Shown one piece after another: positions 9,166 to 18,344 of a DNA stretch of 38,145 bases (within the stretch, counting starts at the first letter, position 1; every line of letters starts with the position of its first letter). The position numbers were made by a program, and so were the translations under genes. Below the pieces are notes generated by a model that saw only the letters and a program-made list of their open reading frames with translations, was not told where the DNA came from and searched no databases. Origin of the DNA: Burkholderiales bacterium (GTDB lineage: Bacteria; Pseudomonadota; Gammaproteobacteria; Burkholderiales; Burkholderiaceae_C); NCBI GenBank assembly GCA_947452135.1, contig CANGBT010000007.1, positions 1 to 38,145 on the forward strand, written 5' to 3'.

Positions 9166-10539
9166 ATGGCTTCCACCCTCACCGAACGACTGAGTCGCGC
9201 CGTCAAGACGATGCGCGGCCAGGCCCGCATCACCGAATCCAATGTGCAGGACATGCTGCGCGAGGTGCGCATGGCGCTGCTCGAGGCCGACGTGGCGCTG
9301 CCGGTGGTGCGCGACTTCATCGCAAGGGTCAAGGAGCGGGCGCTCGGCGCAGAGGTGGTGGGTTCGCTCTCGCCAGGGCAAGCGCTGGTGGGCATCGTCA
9401 ACCGCGAACTCACCGCCACGATGGCGGGCAACGACATCGGTGGCATCAGCGACATCAACTTGGCGGCACAGCCGCCCGCCGTCATCCTGATGGCCGGACT
9501 GCAAGGCGCGGGCAAGACCACCACCACCGCCAAGCTGGCCAAGCACCTGATCGAAAAACGCAAGAAGAAGGTGCTCACGGTCTCGGCCGACGTCTACCGC
9601 CCGGCGGCCATCGAGCAGCTCAAGACGGTGACCCGACAAGCCGGTGCGGAGTGGTTCCCTTCCAGCGCCGACGACAAGCCCATCGACATCGCCCGCGCAG
9701 CGCTCGATTACGCGCGCAAGCATTACTTTGACGTGCTGCTGGTGGACACCGCCGGGCGGCTGGCCATCGATGAGGCGCTGATGCGCGAGATCAGCGAGTT
9801 GCACGCCGAACTCAAGCCGGTCGAGACGCTGTTCGTGGTCGATGCGATGCAGGGCCAGGACGCCATCAACACCGCCAAGGCCTTCAAGGAAGCGCTGCCG
9901 CTGACCGGCATCGTGCTGACCAAAATGGACGGCGACTCACGCGGTGGCGCGGCGCTGTCGGTGCGCCAGATCACCGGTGCGCCTATCAAGTTCGCCGGTA
10001 CCAGCGAAAAGATCGACGGGCTCGAGGTGTTCGACGCCGAACGCCATGCCGGGCGCGTGCTGGGCATGGGCGACATCGTGGCACTGGTCGAACAGGTCAC
10101 GCAAAACGTCGACATGGCGGCCGCGCAAAGGCTCGCCGACAAGGTGAAGTCGGGCGACGCGTTCGACCTCAACGACTTCTTCGAGCAGATCTCGCAGATG
10201 AAGAAGATGGGCGGGCTGGCAGGGCTGATGGACAAGCTGCCCACGCAGATGACAGCCAAGGCTGGCGCCGTCGATGTGGACCGTGCCGAGCGCGATGTGC
10301 GTCGCATGGAAGGCATGATCTGCTCGATGACGCCGCTCGAGCGTCGCAAGCCCGACCTGATCAAGGCCACCCGCAAGCGCCGCATCGCCTCCGGCGCGGG
10401 CGTTCAGGTGCAAGACGTCAACCGCATGCTCAATCAGTTCGAGCAGATGCGCGACATGATGAAGAAGATGCGCGGCGGCGGCATGATGAAAATGATGAAG
10501 CGCATGGGCGCCATGAAGGGCATGGGCGGCCCCCGCTGA
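9166..10539 (+). CDS. ffh: Signal recognition particle GTPase Ffh
   Basis: Protein subunit of the signal recognition particle. It binds 4.5S RNA and nascent signal sequences and delivers ribosomes to FtsY at the inner membrane. The 457-aa protein has the N domain (about 1-90), the G domain with P-loop GLQGAGKTTT (111-120), DVYRPAA and DTAGRLAID motifs and TKMDGDSRGG, and a methionine-rich M domain at the C-terminus (MRDMMKKMRGGGMMKMMKRMG), the signal-sequence groove and RNA-binding part. The length is normal for the family. It is divergent from ypjD and converges on ftsY, its own receptor, with only 9 bp between the stop codons. The 4.5S RNA gene is not in this window. Confidence 0.98.
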   Translation: MASTLTERLSRAVKTMRGQARITESNVQDMLREVRMALLEADVALPVVRDFIARVKERALGAEVVGSLSPGQALVGIVNRELTATMAGNDIGGISDINLAAQPPAVILMAGLQGAGKTTTTAKLAKHLIEKRKKKVLTVSADVYRPAAIEQLKTVTRQAGAEWFPSSADDKPIDIARAALDYARKHYFDVLLVDTAGRLAIDEALMREISELHAELKPVETLFVVDAMQGQDAINTAKAFKEALPLTGIVLTKMDGDSRGGAALSVRQITGAPIKFAGTSEKIDGLEVFDAERHAGRVLGMGDIVALVEQVTQNVDMAAAQRLADKVKSGDAFDLNDFFEQISQMKKMGGLAGLMDKLPTQMTAKAGAVDVDRAERDVRRMEGMICSMTPLERRKPDLIKATRKRRIASGAGVQVQDVNRMLNQFEQMRDMMKKMRGGGMMKMMKRMGAMKGMGGPR

Positions 10540-10548
10540 GCCCCTGAG

Positions 10549-11595
10549 TCAGCCCAGCAGCGCCGTGGCGAATTCGCGCGCGTTGAAGGTTTCCAGGTCC
10601 TCAACCTGTTCACCCACCCCGATAAAGTAAACCGGCACTGCGCCCGTAGGTACGGTAGCGCCCGCAGCACGACCGCGCTCGCGCGCCCACAGGGCAATCG
10701 CCGCAAGCACGCCGCCCTTGGCTGTGCCATCCAGCTTGGTGACGATCAGCCCGGTCAGGTGCAGGGTGTCGTCAAACGCCTTGACCTGCGCCAGCGCGTT
10801 TTGTCCGGTGTTGCCGTCGATGACCAGCAGCACCTCGTGCGGTGCACCCGACTGCGCCTTGCCGATCACGCGCTTGACCTTGCGCAGTTCTTCCATGAGG
10901 TGTAACTGGGTGGGCAAGCGCCCGGCCGTATCGGCAATCACGACGTCGCAGCCTCGCGCCTTGCCGGCAGCCACCGCGTCGAACGTCACTGCCGAAGGGT
11001 CGCCGCCTTCCTGGCTGACGATCTCGACGCTGTTTCGACCGGCCCAAATGGCCAGTTGCTCGCGCGCCGCTGCGCGGAAAGTGTCGGCCGCGGCGAGCAG
11101 TACCTTCTGCCCCCCCTCGGCCAGATGTCGGGTGAGTTTGCCGATGCTCGTGGTCTTGCCCGCGCCGTTGACCCCGACCACCATGATCACGGTGGGCGAC
11201 TGTTCTCCCACCACGAGTGGGCGCTGCAAGGGCTGCAGCAACTCGGCGATGGCCTCGATCAGCAGCGACTTGACGGCCGCAGGGTCGGTGGCGCGAGCTT
11301 CCTTGACGCGCCGCTTGAGATCGGCAAGCAGGTACTCGGTGGCACTCACGCCAGCATCGGCGAGCAACAACGCGCTTTCCAGATCCTCGTAAAGCGCGTC
11401 GTCGATCTGCGTGCCGGTGAAGACCTGGGCTAGGCTTGAGCCGGTCTTGCGCAAACCCGAGCGCAGTTTGTCGAACCAACCGCGCCGCTCGCTCGCCGCA
11501 GCTTCAGGCACCAAGGGCTGCTCAGTTGCAACGGCAGGCGAGGCACCAGCGGCCAACTCGGGCGCGGAGATCTTTTTCTTGAAGAAACTGAACAT
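10549..11595 (-). CDS. ftsY: Signal recognition particle receptor FtsY
   Basis: SRP receptor GTPase that docks SRP-ribosome complexes at the inner membrane. From the ATG at 11595 (MFSFFKKK) the protein is 348 aa; an in-frame upstream extension to 11685 lacks the family pattern and is not used. The acidic A domain typical of E. coli is reduced to about 40 Ala/Pro-rich residues. The NG domain shows GVNGAGKTTSIGKL, DTFRAAA, DTAGRLPT and TKLDGTAKGG. In many betaproteobacteria ftsY sits beside an M16 peptidase or coaD; here its upstream neighbour is tRNA-Met on the other strand, and it converges with ffh. No terminator is evident in the 9-bp gap. Confidence 0.97.
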   Translation of the reverse strand: MFSFFKKKISAPELAAGASPAVATEQPLVPEAAASERRGWFDKLRSGLRKTGSSLAQVFTGTQIDDALYEDLESALLLADAGVSATEYLLADLKRRVKEARATDPAAVKSLLIEAIAELLQPLQRPLVVGEQSPTVIMVVGVNGAGKTTSIGKLTRHLAEGGQKVLLAAADTFRAAAREQLAIWAGRNSVEIVSQEGGDPSAVTFDAVAAGKARGCDVVIADTAGRLPTQLHLMEELRKVKRVIGKAQSGAPHEVLLVIDGNTGQNALAQVKAFDDTLHLTGLIVTKLDGTAKGGVLAAIALWARERGRAAGATVPTGAVPVYFIGVGEQVEDLETFNAREFATALLG

Positions 11596-11676
11596 GCAGG
11601 GGAATGGGCGGTTGGCTGACGTCGGGCCGGCAAATGGGTGATGCCAGGGGGATGGCGTGAACCGCCTCAAGCACCC

Positions 11677-11682
11677 TATAAT
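11677..11682 (+). promoter_or_regulatory. -10 element of the tRNA-Met promoter
   Basis: A perfect TATAAT lies 11 bp before the mature 5' end of tRNA-Met. No good -35 is seen 16-18 bp upstream; the spacing still suits a strong tRNA promoter with initiation a few bases before the tRNA. Confidence 0.65.
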
Positions 11683-11693
11683 CACGGGCTCGA

Positions 11694-11770
<77 letters not shown>

Positions 11771-11779
11771 AACAATCCG

Positions 11780-11819
11780 CGGCTCCGTGTCTCTCAGACT
11801 CGGAGCCGTTGTTCCTTCT
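11780..11819 (+). terminator. Rho-independent terminator after tRNA-Met
   Basis: Arms CGGCTCCG (11780-11787) and CGGAGCCG (11801-11808) pair perfectly. Inside them GTCT and AGAC form a second short stem, with a CTC loop. The hairpin is followed by the T-rich TTGTTCCTTCT. It ends the single-gene tRNA transcript before the next coding sequence. Confidence 0.8.
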
Positions 11820-11840
11820 GCGTCGCACTGGCCTGACAAG

Positions 11841-12257
11841 ATGACCCGTCAATATGGTGCTCTGCCCGTGAATCGGCGCACCGCCTTGGGCGTGTCGTTG
11901 GCTCTTGTTTACTCGCAGTTCACTTGGGCTCAAGGGCAGCCCACCCGGCAGTTTCCAAGAAACGCGCTGCGTGGAGTGCTCGAATTCGGGCAGCCGCCCG
12001 AGGTCCTGCTCAATGGTTCGCCATACAGACTGTCGCCCGGCGCTCGCATCCGCAACGCCAACAACATGGTGGTGCTTTCAGGAACGATGTCCGGGTTCAA
12101 GGTGAGCGTTCACTACACGCTGGACAGCTCCGACCAACTGAAGGACATCTGGGTGCTTCGTGACGAAGAACTGGCCAGAAAACCTTGGCCCAAGACCCCC
12201 CTCCAGGCTCAAGCGTGGGAGTTTGACGCCGGTAACCAGACTTGGATCCAACCATGA
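11841..12257 (+). CDS. Putative exported protein of unknown function
   Basis: A 138-aa protein from the ATG at 11841. Residues about 9-30 ([20 protein letters not shown]) look like a signal peptide with cleavage near TWA-Q. The mature part contains [31 protein letters not shown] and ends [16 protein letters not shown]; it is rich in beta-type residues and has no cysteine. I do not recognise a named family, although similar small proteins sit before miaB in related betaproteobacteria as far as I recall. Its stop overlaps the miaB start as ATGA, so the two are probably co-translated. An upstream in-frame start at 11787 would place the start inside the tRNA terminator and is rejected. Confidence 0.75.
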   Translation: MTRQYGALPVNRRTALGVSLALVYSQFTWAQGQPTRQFPRNALRGVLEFGQPPEVLLNGSPYRLSPGARIRNANNMVVLSGTMSGFKVSVHYTLDSSDQLKDIWVLRDEELARKPWPKTPLQAQAWEFDAGNQTWIQP

Positions 12258-13606
12258 ACCCGCCATCGACAGGCAAGAAGGTGTTCATCAAGACCTTCGG
12301 GTGCCAGATGAACGAATACGACTCCGACAAGATGGTCGATGTGCTGAGACAGGCCGAGGGCTACGAAGCCACTTCCGATGTCGAGCAGGCCGATCTCATC
12401 TTGTTCAACACCTGTTCGGTGCGCGAGAAGGCGCAAGAAAAGGTGTTCAGTGATCTCGGGCGGGTCAAACACCTGAAGGAAAAAGGCGTGCTGATCGGCG
12501 TTGGCGGCTGCGTCGCAAGCCAAGAGGGCGCGGCCATCATCGAACGCGCGCCCTATGTCGATGTGGTGTTCGGGCCGCAAACCCTGCACCGCCTGCCAGA
12601 TCTGTTGCAACGCCGCAAATCGCAAGAGCGCGCGCAGGTCGACATCAGCTTTCCGGAGATCGAGAAGTTCGACAACCTGCCCGCCGCGCGGGCCGAGGGC
12701 GGTACTGCTTTCGTGTCGATCATGGAAGGCTGCTCGAAGTACTGCAGCTATTGCGTCGTTCCCTACACGCGCGGCGAAGAGGTGTCGCGCCCATTCGACG
12801 ATGTGCTGGCCGAGGTGGCTGGGCTGGCTGATCAAGGCGTCAAGGAAATCAACCTGCTGGGCCAGAACGTCAACGCCTACCGAGGCTCGATGGGCCGGCG
12901 TGGTGAGGACAACGCCGAAATAGCCGACTTTGCCCTGCTTCTCGAATACGTGGCCAAGATTCCCGGCATCGAACGCCTGCGCTACACGACGAGTCACCCG
13001 AACGAGTTCACTCAGCGCCTGATCGACGTGTATGCGCGCATCCCTCAGTTGGTCGACCACCTGCACCTGCCCGTACAGCATGGCAGCGACCGCATGCTGA
13101 TGGCCATGAAGCGCGGCTACACCGCGATGGAATACAAGAGCACGGTGCGCAAGCTGCGAGCGGTGCGACCCAATCTGCGGCTGTCCAGCGATTTCATCGT
13201 CGGGTTTCCCGGCGAGACCGATGAGGACTTCGCCCGGATGATGAAATTGATCGAAGAGGTCGGCTTTGACAGCAGCTTCAGTTTCATCTTCAGCCCACGG
13301 CCTGGCACACCCGCCGCGTCGCTACAGGACGACACGCCTCAGGCCGTGAAACTCGAGCGCCTGCAGATCTTGCAGGCGGCGATTGAAGACAACGCCCAGC
13401 GCATCAGCCGGTCGATGGTGGGATCGGTGCAACGCCTGTTGGTGGAGGGGCCTTCACGCAAGGATGCCAGCGAGTGGATGGGGCGCACGATCTGCAACCG
13501 CAAGGTCAACTTCAAGGGGGAGCCTGATCTGCTCGGGCGTCTCGTCAAGGTGCGAATCACCGATGCGAACCCCCATTCGCTGCGTGGTGAATTGCTCACC
13601 GCCTGA
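12254..13606 (+). CDS. miaB: tRNA-2-methylthio-N6-dimethylallyladenosine synthase MiaB
   Basis: Radical-SAM methylthiotransferase that converts i6A37 to ms2i6A37 in tRNAs reading UNN codons. The 450-aa protein has an N-terminal UPF0004 domain with three cluster cysteines (Cys17 in [13 protein letters not shown], Cys54 in NTCSVREKA, Cys86 in VGGCVASQ) and a radical-SAM domain with CSKYCSYC (Cys160, 164, 167). A C-terminal TRAM domain binds RNA. All six cluster ligands are intact. I chose the ATG at 12254, which overlaps the upstream stop as ATGA and begins [17 protein letters not shown]; another ATG lies four codons earlier. It converges with the small membrane-protein gene 13 bp away. Confidence 0.98.
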   Translation: MNPPSTGKKVFIKTFGCQMNEYDSDKMVDVLRQAEGYEATSDVEQADLILFNTCSVREKAQEKVFSDLGRVKHLKEKGVLIGVGGCVASQEGAAIIERAPYVDVVFGPQTLHRLPDLLQRRKSQERAQVDISFPEIEKFDNLPAARAEGGTAFVSIMEGCSKYCSYCVVPYTRGEEVSRPFDDVLAEVAGLADQGVKEINLLGQNVNAYRGSMGRRGEDNAEIADFALLLEYVAKIPGIERLRYTTSHPNEFTQRLIDVYARIPQLVDHLHLPVQHGSDRMLMAMKRGYTAMEYKSTVRKLRAVRPNLRLSSDFIVGFPGETDEDFARMMKLIEEVGFDSSFSFIFSPRPGTPAASLQDDTPQAVKLERLQILQAAIEDNAQRISRSMVGSVQRLLVEGPSRKDASEWMGRTICNRKVNFKGEPDLLGRLVKVRITDANPHSLRGELLTA

Positions 13607-13619
13607 GCCACGAGAGGCA

Positions 13620-13892
13620 TCAGCGCCGGCGAACCATCCACCACAGGCTGGTTGCGCACGCCACCGCCATCGCGACATAGACCTCCATCTTTGCGTCCCG
13701 CCCGGTGAGCACCAACCCGGCCAACTCAACCACGAGGATTGCAAAGGCTGAAACACTGGACAAGGCGATCCACCGTACCGATCGGAGCTCCCTGCGCCAC
13801 AAAACCTTGGCTGCAGCAGAGGTGATCGCAGCCATTGCCAACGCTGGCGTCGAAAAATTCAGGAAGTGGAACGCGGCATCGAGTGAGGTCAT
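13620..13892 (-). CDS. Small membrane protein of unknown function
   Basis: A 90-aa protein from the ATG at 13892, with three hydrophobic stretches: HFLNFSTPALAMAAITSA, WIALSSVSAFAILVVELAGLV and YVAMAVACATSLWWMV, ending in MVRRR. Basic residues (KVLWRRELRSVRW) lie between the first two. It looks like a three-helix inner-membrane protein. An upstream TTG at 13922 would add ten polar residues and is less likely. It is divergent from hemA with about 115 bp between starts, a position at which I recall similar short unnamed genes in related species. No function can be assigned. Confidence 0.7.
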   Translation of the reverse strand: MTSLDAAFHFLNFSTPALAMAAITSAAAKVLWRRELRSVRWIALSSVSAFAILVVELAGLVLTGRDAKMEVYVAMAVACATSLWWMVRRR

Positions 13893-14007
13893 GGCGGACG
13901 CATCGTCAGGCTGTGCGGACAACGAGACACTTAAAAATTAATGATCTTCGGTGATTTCGAGGTGGGCGAATGGGCCGAAATACTGTAAATTTTGATTGAC
14001 AGTCATC

Positions 14008-15321
14008 ATGAGCGTTTTCACCTTAGGCCTCAACCACGCCACCGCGCCGCTGGATCTGCGCGGGAAATTCGCGTTTTCGCCGGAGCGGCTCGCACCAATG
14101 CTGCTGGCGTTTCGCGAGCGGGTGCAGCGCTCGCCTGAAGCGGCGCTGGTTTCCACCTGCAACCGCACCGAACTTTATGTCGGCGCGGATACGGGCATGG
14201 TCGCACCTGCGCTGGACTGGTTGGCAGAAATTGGTGGCATGTCAGCTCCCGCCCTGCGTGAGCACGCCTACGTGCTCGAAAACGAAGCCGCTGCGCGGCA
14301 TGCCTTCCGTGTCGCCAGCGGCCTTGACTCGATGGTGCTGGGCGAGCCGCAAATCCTCGGCCAGATGAAGCAGGCGGTGCGCGAAGCCGACACCGCAGGC
14401 ACGCTGGGATCGACCCTGCACCAGATGTTTCAGCGGTCTTTTGCCGTGGCCAAGGAGGTGCGCACCTCCACCGAGATTGGGTCTCACTCGATCAGCATGG
14501 CCGCCGCTTCGGTGCGGCTGGCCTCGCAATTGTTCGAGGACCTGAGCGAGATCAAGGTGTTGTTCGTGGGTGCAGGCGAAATGATCGAGTTGGTCGCCAC
14601 GCACTTTGCTGCCAAGAAGCCGCGTGCGATGGCGATCGCCAACCGTACCCGTGAACGCGGCGAGAAACTGGCCAGCCGCTTCAACGCGGAGCTCATTCCA
14701 CTGTCCGATCTGCCGCAGCGTCTGGGTGAATTTGATGCTGTGATCTCCTGCACTGCCAGCACGTTGCCGATCATCGGCCTCGGCGCGGTGGAGCGTGCGC
14801 TCAAGGCGCGCAAACGCCGGCCTATCTTTATGGTTGATCTGGCCGTGCCGCGTGACATCGAGCCTGAAGTCAACCGGTTGTCTGACGTCTACCTGTACAC
14901 GGTGGATGACCTGTCCTCGCTGGTGCAGATTGCCGGAGAGAAGCGCCAGGCCGCAGTTCAACAGGCCGAAGCCATCATCGAAACTGGCGTACAGGGATTC
15001 GTCAACTGGCTGGGCCAGCGCAACACCGTACCGCTGATTCGCGCATTGAATGCCCAGGCTGATGAATGGCGCGCCGCCGAACTTGCACGGGCACGCAAAC
15101 TGTTGGCCAAGGGCGAAAACATCGAATCCGTGCTGGAGTCGATGTCACGGGGGCTGACCCAGAAAATGATGCATGGTGCCCTGGTCGAGTTGAATACCGC
15201 AGAGGCGGGGCAGCGCGCCGACCTCGCGCAAACGGTGTCGCGCCTTTTTCTTCGCAACACCGCCTTCGGCAGTCAGTTGGCAGCAAAGCCTGACACGAGC
15301 GCCAACGACTCGAACGTCTGA
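14008..15321 (+). CDS. hemA: Glutamyl-tRNA reductase
   Basis: First committed enzyme of C5-pathway tetrapyrrole synthesis: it reduces glutamyl-tRNA(Glu) to glutamate-1-semialdehyde with NADPH. The 437-aa protein begins MSVFTLGLNHATAPLDLRGK. The catalytic Cys51 is in STCNRTELY, the substrate loop is VASGLDSMVLGEPQILGQMK, and the NADPH domain has VLFVGAGEMIELVA. A C-terminal dimerisation helix region follows. The ATG at 14008 matches the family start; a TTG four codons upstream is ignored. It heads the conserved run hemA-prfA-prmC-grxD-ubiX. The 95-bp gap to prfA holds no clear terminator or strong promoter. No known haem-regulatory motif was assigned. Confidence 0.97.
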   Translation: MSVFTLGLNHATAPLDLRGKFAFSPERLAPMLLAFRERVQRSPEAALVSTCNRTELYVGADTGMVAPALDWLAEIGGMSAPALREHAYVLENEAAARHAFRVASGLDSMVLGEPQILGQMKQAVREADTAGTLGSTLHQMFQRSFAVAKEVRTSTEIGSHSISMAAASVRLASQLFEDLSEIKVLFVGAGEMIELVATHFAAKKPRAMAIANRTRERGEKLASRFNAELIPLSDLPQRLGEFDAVISCTASTLPIIGLGAVERALKARKRRPIFMVDLAVPRDIEPEVNRLSDVYLYTVDDLSSLVQIAGEKRQAAVQQAEAIIETGVQGFVNWLGQRNTVPLIRALNAQADEWRAAELARARKLLAKGENIESVLESMSRGLTQKMMHGALVELNTAEAGQRADLAQTVSRLFLRNTAFGSQLAAKPDTSANDSNV

Positions 15322-15416
15322 CGCCATCGAGTTGTTTGCGGCTGCCACGCCGCGTGCATGGTGCTAGCCTCATCGGTTTGCACGATGAGTCCTCACCTGA
15401 AGCGTGAGCGGCCCCG

Positions 15417-16514
15417 ATGAAAGAATCCCTCAGACAGCAATTCGAACGCTTGGCCCTCCGTCTCGACGAGATCGAGGCGATGCTGTCGGACCCGGTGATC
15501 GCTGGCGAGATGAACCGGTTTCGGGCTCTCACTCGGGAGCACTCCGAGGTGTCGACGCTGGTTGACCTGTTCCGACAGTTCAAGTCGCGTGAGGGGGACG
15601 CGCAAGCGGCTCGCACCCTACTCGAACAGTCGGCCGGCGACCCAGAGATGGCGAGCCTCGCGCAAGAAGAGATCAACGAAGCTCTTGCAGACCTCGATCG
15701 CCTCCACCAGACTTTGCAAGCATCCCTGCTGCCCAAGGATCCGGACGATGAGCGCAATGCCTTCATCGAAATACGAGCGGGCACCGGTGGAGACGAATCA
15801 GCGCTGTTTGCTGCGGACATTGCCCGCATGTATTTGCGCCATGCGGAGCGCCGTGGCTGGCGGTCCGAGTTGATGTCCGAAAGTGTGTCGGACCTGGGCG
15901 GCTACAAGGAAGTGGTGTTACGCATCGAGGGCGACCACGTCTACGGCCGGCTCAAGTTCGAGTCGGGTGGCCACCGGGTGCAACGTGTGCCCGTGACGGA
16001 AACCCAGGGCCGCATCCACACCAGCGCCTGTACCGTCGCCGTACTGCCGGAGCCAGACGAGGCCGAGGAGGTTCAACTCAACCCGGCCGACCTTCGAATC
16101 GACACCTTCCGCGCCAGCGGCGCCGGTGGGCAGCACGTGAACAAGACGGACAGCGCCATCCGGGTCACGCACCTGCCAACCGGTCTGGTGGCCGAGTGCC
16201 AGGACGACCGATCGCAGCACCGCAACAAGGCCAAGGCGCTGTCCGTGCTGGCTGCTCGATTACGCGACAAGGACCGCACAGAGCGCGCTGCGAAAGATGC
16301 AGCCACGCGCAAGGGGTTGATCGGCAGCGGTGACCGCAGCGATCGCATACGCACCTACAACTTCCCACAAGGCCGCCTGACGGATCACCGCATCAATCTG
16401 ACGCTTTACAAACTGCAGGCCGTTCTCGACGGAGACATCGATGAAGTCGTCTCAACGCTGCAAGCGGCCAGTGCTGCGGAGCAGTTGGCCGCGCTTGAAA
16501 GCGGCGAGGCGTGA
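15417..16514 (+). CDS. prfA: Peptide chain release factor 1
   Basis: RF1 recognises UAA and UAG in the ribosomal A site and triggers peptide release. The 365-aa protein has the normal length. The codon-recognition tripeptide PVT lies at 192-194 (the PxT class that defines RF1 rather than RF2's SPF), and the catalytic GGQ is at 237-239 in [15 protein letters not shown]. The Gln239 side chain is the substrate of PrmC, encoded immediately downstream with a GTGA stop-start overlap. The ATG at 15417 gives the family N-terminus [12 protein letters not shown]. The in-frame ribosome-binding site is weak (GAGCGG). Confidence 0.98.
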   Translation: MKESLRQQFERLALRLDEIEAMLSDPVIAGEMNRFRALTREHSEVSTLVDLFRQFKSREGDAQAARTLLEQSAGDPEMASLAQEEINEALADLDRLHQTLQASLLPKDPDDERNAFIEIRAGTGGDESALFAADIARMYLRHAERRGWRSELMSESVSDLGGYKEVVLRIEGDHVYGRLKFESGGHRVQRVPVTETQGRIHTSACTVAVLPEPDEAEEVQLNPADLRIDTFRASGAGGQHVNKTDSAIRVTHLPTGLVAECQDDRSQHRNKAKALSVLAARLRDKDRTERAAKDAATRKGLIGSGDRSDRIRTYNFPQGRLTDHRINLTLYKLQAVLDGDIDEVVSTLQAASAAEQLAALESGEA

Positions 16515-17389
16515 GCCACCTGCCGTCGATTGCTCAGGCATTGGCCGCCGCAAGGTCAAACGGCGTGGACAGGCTGGATGCCCAGTTGATGCTCGCTGCG
16601 CTGCTGGATCGGCCGCGCAGTTGGCTGATCGCCCACGATGACGAACTACTGGATCAGGCGCAGGGGACGGCGTACGAGCAGTGGCTGACACGCCGGCGTG
16701 ATGGAGAGCCACTGGCCTATCTGCTGGGGGAAAAGGAGTTTCATGGGCTGCGGCTTCAGGTGGATTCGTCGGTGCTGGTGCCACGCCCGGAGACCGAACT
16801 CCTTGTCGACTGGGGACTGCGTGTGCTGCAGGCCTGGCCGACAAAAGCCGCTCGGTGCCGAGTCATCGATCTGGGCACGGGAAGTGGAGCCATCGCGCTA
16901 TCGATCAAGCACAACTCTCATGCGGCTGAAGTCACCGCTGTCGATGCGAGTCCGACCGCACTGGCGACTGCGGCTCGGAATGCGCAGTCACTGAACCTGC
17001 CAGTCATGCTGGCGCTGGGTAACTGGTGGGATGCAGTGCCAGGTCAACGCTTTGATATCGCACTGGCCAACCCTCCTTACATCGCTCCCGGGGATGAGCA
17101 CCTGGGCGCGTTACGTCACGAACCACAAGGTGCATTGATAGCCCAGGACGACGGACTCGCTGATCTGGCTCACATCATCGATGGCGCACCGGGTCATCTG
17201 GCGCCTGAGGGGTGGCTCTTGCTTGAACATGGCCACGATCAAGCACCGTGGGTTCGTCAGCGACTTACCGCCTCTGGCTTCGCGGAGGTACAAACCGTCA
17301 GAGATCTGGCGGGGATCGAACGCTGCACGGGCGGAAGGGTTTTACCCGGCGCCACGCCGGCGTTTCGTGTAGTCTCCTCCGCTGTCTAA
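16511..17389 (+). CDS. prmC: Release factor glutamine N5-methyltransferase
   Basis: SAM-dependent enzyme that methylates the GGQ glutamine of RF1 and RF2, raising termination efficiency. The 292-aa protein has an N-terminal helical factor-binding domain, the conserved segment [13 protein letters not shown], the SAM loop [12 protein letters not shown] and the catalytic NPPYIAPGD that clamps the glutamine amide. It starts at GTG 16511, overlapping the prfA stop as GTGA, so RF1 and its modifier are co-translated. The next gene (grxD) follows after 27 bp with its own good Shine-Dalgarno. Confidence 0.96.
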   Translation: MSHLPSIAQALAAARSNGVDRLDAQLMLAALLDRPRSWLIAHDDELLDQAQGTAYEQWLTRRRDGEPLAYLLGEKEFHGLRLQVDSSVLVPRPETELLVDWGLRVLQAWPTKAARCRVIDLGTGSGAIALSIKHNSHAAEVTAVDASPTALATAARNAQSLNLPVMLALGNWWDAVPGQRFDIALANPPYIAPGDEHLGALRHEPQGALIAQDDGLADLAHIIDGAPGHLAPEGWLLLEHGHDQAPWVRQRLTASGFAEVQTVRDLAGIERCTGGRVLPGATPAFRVVSSAV

Positions 17390-17416
17390 AGACCCCAATT
17401 GCCATCCGGAGCACAC

Positions 17417-17728
17417 ATGAGCGACACCCTCAAGCGTATCGACGACATCGTCAAAGGCAACCACATCGTCTTGTTCATGAAAGGAACCGCGCAGTTTCCG
17501 ATGTGCGGTTTTTCGGGGCGGGCCATTCAGATCCTGAAGTCCTGTGGTGCCACCGGCGTCAAGACTTTCAACGTTCTGGAAGATGAAGAAATCCGCCAGG
17601 GCATCAAGGAGTACGCCAACTGGCCGACGATCCCTCAGCTGTACGTTAAGGGGGAATTCGTAGGTGGCTCCGACATCCTCGCGGAGATGCATGAAGCAGG
17701 CGAATTGCAAGAGTTGTTGAAGCCCTGA
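17417..17728 (+). CDS. grxD: Monothiol glutaredoxin, Grx4 family
   Basis: Monothiol glutaredoxin that binds a [2Fe-2S] cluster with glutathione and helps in iron-sulphur cluster delivery. The 103-aa protein has the signature CGFS at 30-33 in FPMCGFSGRAIQIL, the WPTIPQLYVKGEFVGG segment carrying the cis-proline and the GSH-binding GG, and a typical single-domain length. The ATG at 17417 is preceded by CCGGAG; an in-frame start six codons upstream has no better support. It lies between prmC and ubiX in the hemA operon-like run. Confidence 0.96.
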   Translation: MSDTLKRIDDIVKGNHIVLFMKGTAQFPMCGFSGRAIQILKSCGATGVKTFNVLEDEEIRQGIKEYANWPTIPQLYVKGEFVGGSDILAEMHEAGELQELLKP

Positions 17729-17750
17729 GAATTTCCGATCCGCATCGCTC

Positions 17751-18332
17751 ATGAAACGCACGAAGGGCTCAGCGCCCAGAGTGGTGGTGGGTATCTCTGG
17801 GGCATCGGGCGCCATCTACGGTGTGCGTTTGCTGGAGCGCTGCAGGCAAGCCGGCTGCGAAACGCACTTGGTGGCAAGTCCTGCTGGCGTGATGAACGCG
17901 CACCATGAACTGGGGCTTGATCGCTCAGCCCTAGAGGGCTTGGCCGATCACTGTCACAACCCGGCCGACATTGGCGCCACCATTGCCAGCGGCTCGTTCG
18001 CCACGCACGCGATGGTGATTGCCCCGTGTTCGATGAAAACCCTGGCGGCCGTGGCGCATGGCCTGTCCGACAACCTGCTGACCCGCGCCGCCGACGTTGC
18101 GTTGAAAGAGCGACGCAAACTCGTCTTGATGGTGCGAGAGACCCCGTTCAACCTGGCGCACCTGCGCAACATGACGTGCGTCACCGAGATGGGTGGGATC
18201 GTCTTTCCGCCGCTGCCAGCGTTTTATCTTGGCCGGCTCACGATCGATGAGATGGTCAACGACAGTGTCGAGCGGGTGCTGGCCTTGATAGGCATCGAAT
18301 CAGCGGCACCCGAGGCTTGGACCGGACTTTGA
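17751..18332 (+). CDS. ubiX: Flavin prenyltransferase UbiX
   Basis: Attaches a dimethylallyl group to FMN to make prenylated FMN, the cofactor of the UbiD decarboxylase in ubiquinone synthesis. The 193-aa protein shows the flavodoxin-like start VVVGISGASGAIYGVRLLE, the IAPCSMKTLAAVAHGLSDNL segment that binds phosphate and flavin, and the RKLVLMVRETPFN motif. The length fits the family. It is the last gene of the hemA-prfA-prmC-grxD-ubiX run and converges with the lytic transglycosylase gene; a 6-bp inverted repeat in the short gap has no T-run. Confidence 0.96.
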   Translation: MKRTKGSAPRVVVGISGASGAIYGVRLLERCRQAGCETHLVASPAGVMNAHHELGLDRSALEGLADHCHNPADIGATIASGSFATHAMVIAPCSMKTLAAVAHGLSDNLLTRAADVALKERRKLVLMVRETPFNLAHLRNMTCVTEMGGIVFPPLPAFYLGRLTIDEMVNDSVERVLALIGIESAAPEAWTGL

Positions 18333-18344
18333 TCAGGGCAACGC

